Below are positions 6,103 to 9,095 of a DNA stretch of 9,095 nt, piece by piece. The position numbers and the translations under genes were made by a program. The stretch is from Chloracidobacterium sp. UBA3360 (GTDB lineage: Bacteria > Acidobacteriota > Blastocatellia > Pyrinomonadales > Pyrinomonadaceae), in contig DEQS01000032.1 of the NCBI GenBank assembly GCA_002360555.1, positions 1 to 9,095 of the forward strand. The letters run 5' to 3'. How positions within the stretch are numbered: the stretch's first letter is position 1; each line of letters starts with the position of its first letter. The notes beneath the pieces are model-generated. The model ran no database searches and had not been told where the DNA came from. It saw only the letters and a list, made by a program, of their open reading frames with translations.

Positions 6103-6322
6103 ACGGTTAGACCGCGATCAGTCGATTTGAAAATTTAGCTTGCACATAAAAAGCACGAGGCGCATACAGGCACCTCACATGCCCGCACGAATCAGGAGCC
6201 TTGGACTCTTTGGGAGTATAAAATCCACGGCATACCGGAAATGAGGCGAAATAATACCCCGCAAGCTGCGTTTTTAGATCGTACGATCAGGTCTTCTTAA
6301 ATAAATAAAGGAAGATAAAACA
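6103..6322 (+). other. Leader region upstream of atpE
   Basis: This completes the 289-base gap between atpB and atpE, a gap unusually long for two subunits that are normally adjacent. No protein gene is supported. A weak hairpin is visible at 6157-6176 (GAGGCGC against GCACCTC, one mismatch). GATCGTACGATC at 6277-6288 is a perfect 12-base palindrome that could be an operator or chance. A strong ribosome binding site, AAGGAAG (6308-6314), lies 8 bases ahead of ATG 6323, in keeping with the high translation needed for subunit c. No convincing promoter with correct spacing was found. Confidence 0.5.
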
Positions 6323-6634
6323 ATGAACAAAATTAAATATGTTGTATTTGCGACACTCGCACTTGCATTGATGGCGATCCCGGCTCTGGCTCAGGGTGCT
6401 GCTGATAACGAATCGTCAGTCGCGGCTGCCAAAGCTATCGGCGGCGGCATCGGTTTCGGGCTCGCAGCCGGTTTGGCCGGTATCGGACAGGGACTTGTAG
6501 GTTCGCGTGCCGCTGAGGGTGCTGCCCGCAACCCCGGCGCGGCCGGAACAGTTCAGACGATGATGATCATCGCGCTCGCTCTGATCGAATCACTCGTTCT
6601 GTTCGCACTGCTCATCGTATTCGTTAAGCTCTAA
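6323..6634 (+). CDS. atpE: F-type ATP synthase subunit c, with N-terminal signal-like extension
   Basis: Ring-forming proteolipid of F0. It has 103 residues compared with the usual 70-90. The excess is an N-terminal signal-peptide-like segment (K3, K5, hydrophobic 6-22, A21-L-A23 before Q24) that would leave about 80 residues if cleaved. The first core helix (about 34-60) has the Gly/Ala-rich pattern ending G-I-G-Q56-G. The polar loop is R62-A-A-E-G-A-A-R69-N-P71, and the second helix (about 77-101) carries the ion-binding carboxylate E89 in A-L-I-E-S-L-V-L-F. Q56 and S90 match residues found in sodium-binding c-rings, but the usual Thr and Tyr after E-S are Leu and Phe94, so ion specificity is undecided. 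It has a strong ribosome binding site and is followed by an intrinsic terminator. Confidence 0.96.
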   Translation: MNKIKYVVFATLALALMAIPALAQGAADNESSVAAAKAIGGGIGFGLAAGLAGIGQGLVGSRAAEGAARNPGAAGTVQTMMIIALALIESLVLFALLIVFVKL

Positions 6635-6657
6635 ATTGCAAACGAAGACAAGATACT

Positions 6658-6690
6658 CGCGGGTGCGGCGATCGTTGCATCCGCGTTTTT
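6658..6690 (+). terminator. Rho-independent terminator after atpE
   Basis: CGCGGGTGC (6658-6666) pairs with GCATCCGCG (6677-6685) over 9 bases, with one G-U pair in RNA. The loop is 10 bases and is followed directly by TTTTT (6686-6690). It lies 24 bases after the atpE stop and closes the atpI-atpB-atpE unit. Geometry is classical. Confidence 0.82.
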
Positions 6691-6759
6691 CTTTGCGGCT
6701 TTGCGGCTTTGCGTTAAATATCTCACGCGAAGCCGCCAAGAACGCAAAGTAAGAAAAGA
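6686..6759. repeat. Imperfect palindromic repeat of ACGCAAAG units, copy 2
   Basis: The left arm is CTTTGCGGCTTTGCGG followed by CTTTGCGTTAAA (6691-6718). The right arm is CACGCGAAGCCGCCAAG then AACGCAAAGTAAGAAAAG (6724-6758). The arms are imperfect reverse complements. The right arm resembles that of the element between atpZ and atpI (CCGCCAAGAA, AAGTAAGAAAA). Its left edge abuts the atpE terminator, sharing its T-tract. The remaining bases up to 6834 hold no recognisable gene or site, and no Shine-Dalgarno sequence precedes the next gene. Confidence 0.7.
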
Positions 6760-6834
6760 AATCCTTGTAATCATAACGCTCGCGATCTATTCTTAACTTG
6801 CAACTATTACGCCCTAAAAGCGTTCTAATAATTG

Positions 6835-8313
6835 ATGATCGAAGACATTGTTGGAAAATTAGTAGCCGATAAATACCGCATCGAACGCCTCATTCGCGAG
6901 GGTTCGGCGGGCGACCTTTTTGCGGGTAAACACGAGATCTCTGACAAGCCCGTGACGATAATGGTTCTGCCACAGGCACTCGCCATCGACGCCCGCTGGT
7001 CGAAAAAGTTTATCGACGCGGCCCGATCTGCGTCCTCAGTTTCACATCCAAATATTTTGAACGTCACCGATTTTGGCACCGATGCCAAGGGCGTATCGTA
7101 CGCGGTGTTTGAACCGACAACCGGCAAAACGCTTAGTGGCTTGCTTGCAGATGGAGCGTCGATCGATGAAAAGCGGGCTTTGAGCTTTGCCCATCAAATA
7201 GCGACCGGCGTTGCAGCCGCACACGAGAAAAAGATCATTCACGCTGCCCTCGCCCCGGCAAATGTTTTTGTTGAAGAGGACACGGCTAAGGTATATGGCT
7301 TTGGCGGCGACCCGCTAGACATTGCCAAAGACGCGGATCCGCGATATCTCGCGCCGGAACAATCAAATGCTTATCCGGTAGCTGACGAACGTTCGGACAT
7401 CTATTCGCTCGGCATAATGTTGTACGAAATGCTAACGGGCGTCGTCCCGTATGACGGTGCTACCGCCGCCGAGGTTCTAACAAAACAAAACGCCGAACCG
7501 GCTCCGCCGCTTTCGACCTTTAGACGCGATCTGCATCCCGACATCGAGCCTATCCTGTTGAGTGCGATCGCTCTCGATCCGGAACGCCGTTACCAAACGA
7601 TGACGGCATTTGCCGAGGACCTCGAAATGCTCTCGACTGGCAAGGTCAAAGCCGCCGCAGCGACTGCGGGCAGTTCGAAACACAACGTTTGGCAGACAGC
7701 ATTTATAGCTCTTGCGGGAATTACGCTGCTTGCGGCCGCGTTGATATATTTTACGTCTGTTCGCAAGACCGACCCGACGGCACAGCTAACCGCCGATGCA
7801 GGCAGCTTACCTGTCCAGCCGATCGGACCCGCGACGGGTGCGCAAGAGGAGAGCCTTGCAAAACTTCCCGAAATGACCGAAGCCGAGATCATGGCCGCTT
7901 CTGCCGGCATGATGGAACAGCCTCCGGGAACTCTGCCCGGCGGCGATGGCTATAACGCCTGGTCAGGCAACGGAGCTCCGCCCATCGGAGCACCGGTACC
8001 CGGTGCACCAGCGACCGGAATGCCGCAACCATACACGCCTCCGGGTGGACAGACCGTGGTCATCGACCCGAACGGCGGTAGCCAATTCATGCCGCAGGAC
8101 AGCGGAGTGATCCTCGTTCCGGTTCCGGTGCAGACGGATACAAATACCGCCCCGACTACAAAACCTACACCAAACACTCCGGCGGCTAACGCGGCAGTCA
8201 AACCGACACCAAAACCGATGGCAACGCCGCCGCCAAAGACTCCTAAGTCTACGGGCAAGCCGGCGGACACTAAAAAATCAGGGACCGATGGTGCTCCTGA
8301 TGACGTCCAATAA
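6835..8313 (+). CDS. Membrane-anchored Hanks-type pseudokinase with Pro/Thr-rich tail
   Basis: A 492-residue protein with a PknB-like kinase fold at about 14-270. It has one transmembrane helix (about 286-307) and an extracytoplasmic tail (about 310-492) rich in Pro, Gly and Thr. The kinase core is recognisable from Y-R-I-E-R-L-I, S-H-P-N-I-L-N-V-T-D-F-G, Y-L-A173-P-E175-Q and R-S-D188-I-Y-S-L-G-I-M-L-Y-E-M-L-T-G. The catalytic residues are replaced. The ATP-anchoring lysine is M43 (V-T-I-M-V-L), the alpha-C glutamate position appears to be D61, HRD is H136-A-A138, the following lysine is A140 (A-L-A-P-A-N), and DFG is G155-F-G157. Phosphotransfer is therefore very unlikely; a scaffold or sensor role is inferred. 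ATG 6835 is preferred over the adjacent TTG 6832; neither has a Shine-Dalgarno sequence. It is not in the atp unit, being behind its terminator. Confidence 0.92.
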   Translation: MIEDIVGKLVADKYRIERLIREGSAGDLFAGKHEISDKPVTIMVLPQALAIDARWSKKFIDAARSASSVSHPNILNVTDFGTDAKGVSYAVFEPTTGKTLSGLLADGASIDEKRALSFAHQIATGVAAAHEKKIIHAALAPANVFVEEDTAKVYGFGGDPLDIAKDADPRYLAPEQSNAYPVADERSDIYSLGIMLYEMLTGVVPYDGATAAEVLTKQNAEPAPPLSTFRRDLHPDIEPILLSAIALDPERRYQTMTAFAEDLEMLSTGKVKAAAATAGSSKHNVWQTAFIALAGITLLAAALIYFTSVRKTDPTAQLTADAGSLPVQPIGPATGAQEESLAKLPEMTEAEIMAASAGMMEQPPGTLPGGDGYNAWSGNGAPPIGAPVPGAPATGMPQPYTPPGGQTVVIDPNGGSQFMPQDSGVILVPVPVQTDTNTAPTTKPTPNTPAANAAVKPTPKPMATPPPKTPKSTGKPADTKKSGTDGAPDDVQ

Positions 8314-8317
8314 AATT

Positions 8318-9095
8318 TTATTTAAGAAGTGTTGCGATATCTGTATGCCCATTTAGGGCAGCGAGTTCGGCCGCGGTTCGGCCTTTGAGATCCCTGAGTT
8401 TGGTCTTTGCTTTTAACCGGATCAATGCCTGGACAACATTGCGATGACCCGCCGCCGCGGCGAGCATGAGAGCCGTCATGCCTTTTGTGTCGCGTAGGTC
8501 GACGTCTATCCGTCTAAATACCCTCGCCGTCGCCAATGCATCTTTGGCTTCCTCTTTTGATAATTTGGGAGCCTTAACTAAAACGCTTGCCGCAAAAGCC
8601 TTAGCGTTTTCATACGCACGAACTGCATTAATATTACCTTTTTCAGCCGCTGTCATTAACGGCGTACGACCCGTGCTATTTCGCAGATTCGCATCCGACC
8701 TGGCGAGCAACATGAAGGTGGACCCAAAATAGCCATACTCCGCAGCATACTCGAGTGCCGTTCGGCCGGATTTGTCACGTTTGTCGGTCGCAGCACCCGC
8801 AAGCAAAATTTGCTTCACCAGCCAGTCGTTATCAAATCGGGCGGCTCTCATCAGCGCGGTTTCCCCGTCATTATTTGCGGCGTTGGCAGCTACACGATCG
8901 ATGCTTAACAAATCCGATGCATAGATCTTTGTCCGGCTGGCCATGTAGAACAGATAGTTCTCGCCATTTTTATCGACTTCACGCTGCCATTCTGCGCCGC
9001 CCCGCTCCGGCAAAGTGCCAAATTGTATCCCGTAATAAGACGCAGCCATCATCGACGTCGCCGATGTCGAATGCCTTGGCATTTTTCGCACATTT
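8318..9095 (-). CDS. Ankyrin-repeat protein, probably N-terminally incomplete
   Basis: Minus-strand frame ending at the stop 8318-8320 and open to the right edge of the window. A GTG at 9091 gives 257 residues, but the frame stays open beyond it and no ribosome binding site can be seen, so the gene probably starts outside. Numbered from that GTG, ankyrin repeats are visible at about 75-105 (D-G-E-T-A-L-M-R-A-A), 108-138 (S-G-R-T-A-L-E-Y-A-A), 140-165 (T-G-R-T-P-L-M-T-A-A), 203-235 (K-G-M-T-A-L-M-L-A-A-A-A-G-H) and 236-257 (K-G-R-T-A-A-E-L-A-A). A roughly 35-residue Lys/Ala-rich helical insertion separates the third and fourth. Such repeats bind other proteins; the partner is unknown. No signal peptide or membrane segment is seen in the visible part. 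It converges on the pseudokinase gene with 4 bases between stop codons. Confidence 0.87.
   Translation of the reverse strand, partial: NVRKMPRHSTSATSMMAASYYGIQFGTLPERGGAEWQREVDKNGENYLFYMASRTKIYASDLLSIDRVAANAANNDGETALMRAARFDNDWLVKQILLAGAATDKRDKSGRTALEYAAEYGYFGSTFMLLARSDANLRNSTGRTPLMTAAEKGNINAVRAYENAKAFAASVLVKAPKLSKEEAKDALATARVFRRIDVDLRDTKGMTALMLAAAAGHRNVVQALIRLKAKTKLRDLKGRTAAELAALNGHTDIATLLK

Noticed and set aside
6201..6222. TTGGAC and TATAAA upstream of atpE as a promoter
   Set aside because: The boxes are only 10 bases apart, far from the 16-18 expected.
6277..6288. GATCGTACGATC palindrome as an operator
   Set aside because: Perfect but isolated, with no second site or cognate regulator in the window; a short palindrome of this kind can occur by chance.
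6103..6322. A small RNA or tRNA gene in the atpE leader
   Set aside because: Only weak hairpins are visible, and no cloverleaf with conserved T-loop or anticodon arm.

Overview
The window looks like a chromosomal segment of a Gram-negative bacterium, most plausibly an acidobacterium of the Blastocatellia type. That placement is an inference from four things: a lipid A/Kdo gene, an EF-P with a PGNLR tip loop, an F-type ATPase gene set reduced to its a and c membrane subunits plus accessory proteins, and dispersed palindromic intergenic repeats. No plasmid, phage, insertion-sequence, CRISPR, tRNA or rRNA signature was found. Coding is dense and all on the plus strand up to 8313; a single minus-strand gene runs in from the right edge.

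Region 1 (1-1541). A 5'-truncated lipoprotein gene with a TPR-like segment is followed after 3 bases by a small secreted beta-sandwich-like protein. Elongation factor P (efp) comes next. Region 2 (1650-4529) is a tightly packed run: Kdo transferase (waaA/kdtA), a membrane glycosyltransferase of the ceramide-glucosyltransferase/HpnI type (4-base overlap), and an AtpZ-like two-helix membrane protein (overlapping the glycosyltransferase end). The first two act on envelope glycolipids. The third belongs functionally with the ATP synthase genes downstream.

Region 3 (4530-6690) holds atpI, atpB (subunit a) and atpE (subunit c), ending at a strong intrinsic terminator. There is no atpF, atpH, atpA, atpG, atpD or atpC here, so the ATP synthase genes are split. 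The atpB-atpE gap carries a composite hairpin element. The gaps before atpI and after atpE carry two diverged copies of another palindromic repeat built on ACGCAAAG units.

Region 4 (6691-9095) has a membrane-anchored Hanks-type kinase homologue in which nearly every catalytic residue is replaced (K to M, HRD to HAA, LKPAN to LAPAN, DFG to GFG), so it is best read as a pseudokinase. Convergent to it, with only 4 bases between the stop codons, is an ankyrin-repeat protein that probably continues beyond the window.

The best candidates for a second look are the degenerate membrane pseudokinase, the two families of structured intergenic repeats around the atp genes, and the EF-P without a modifiable Lys or Arg at the tip position.
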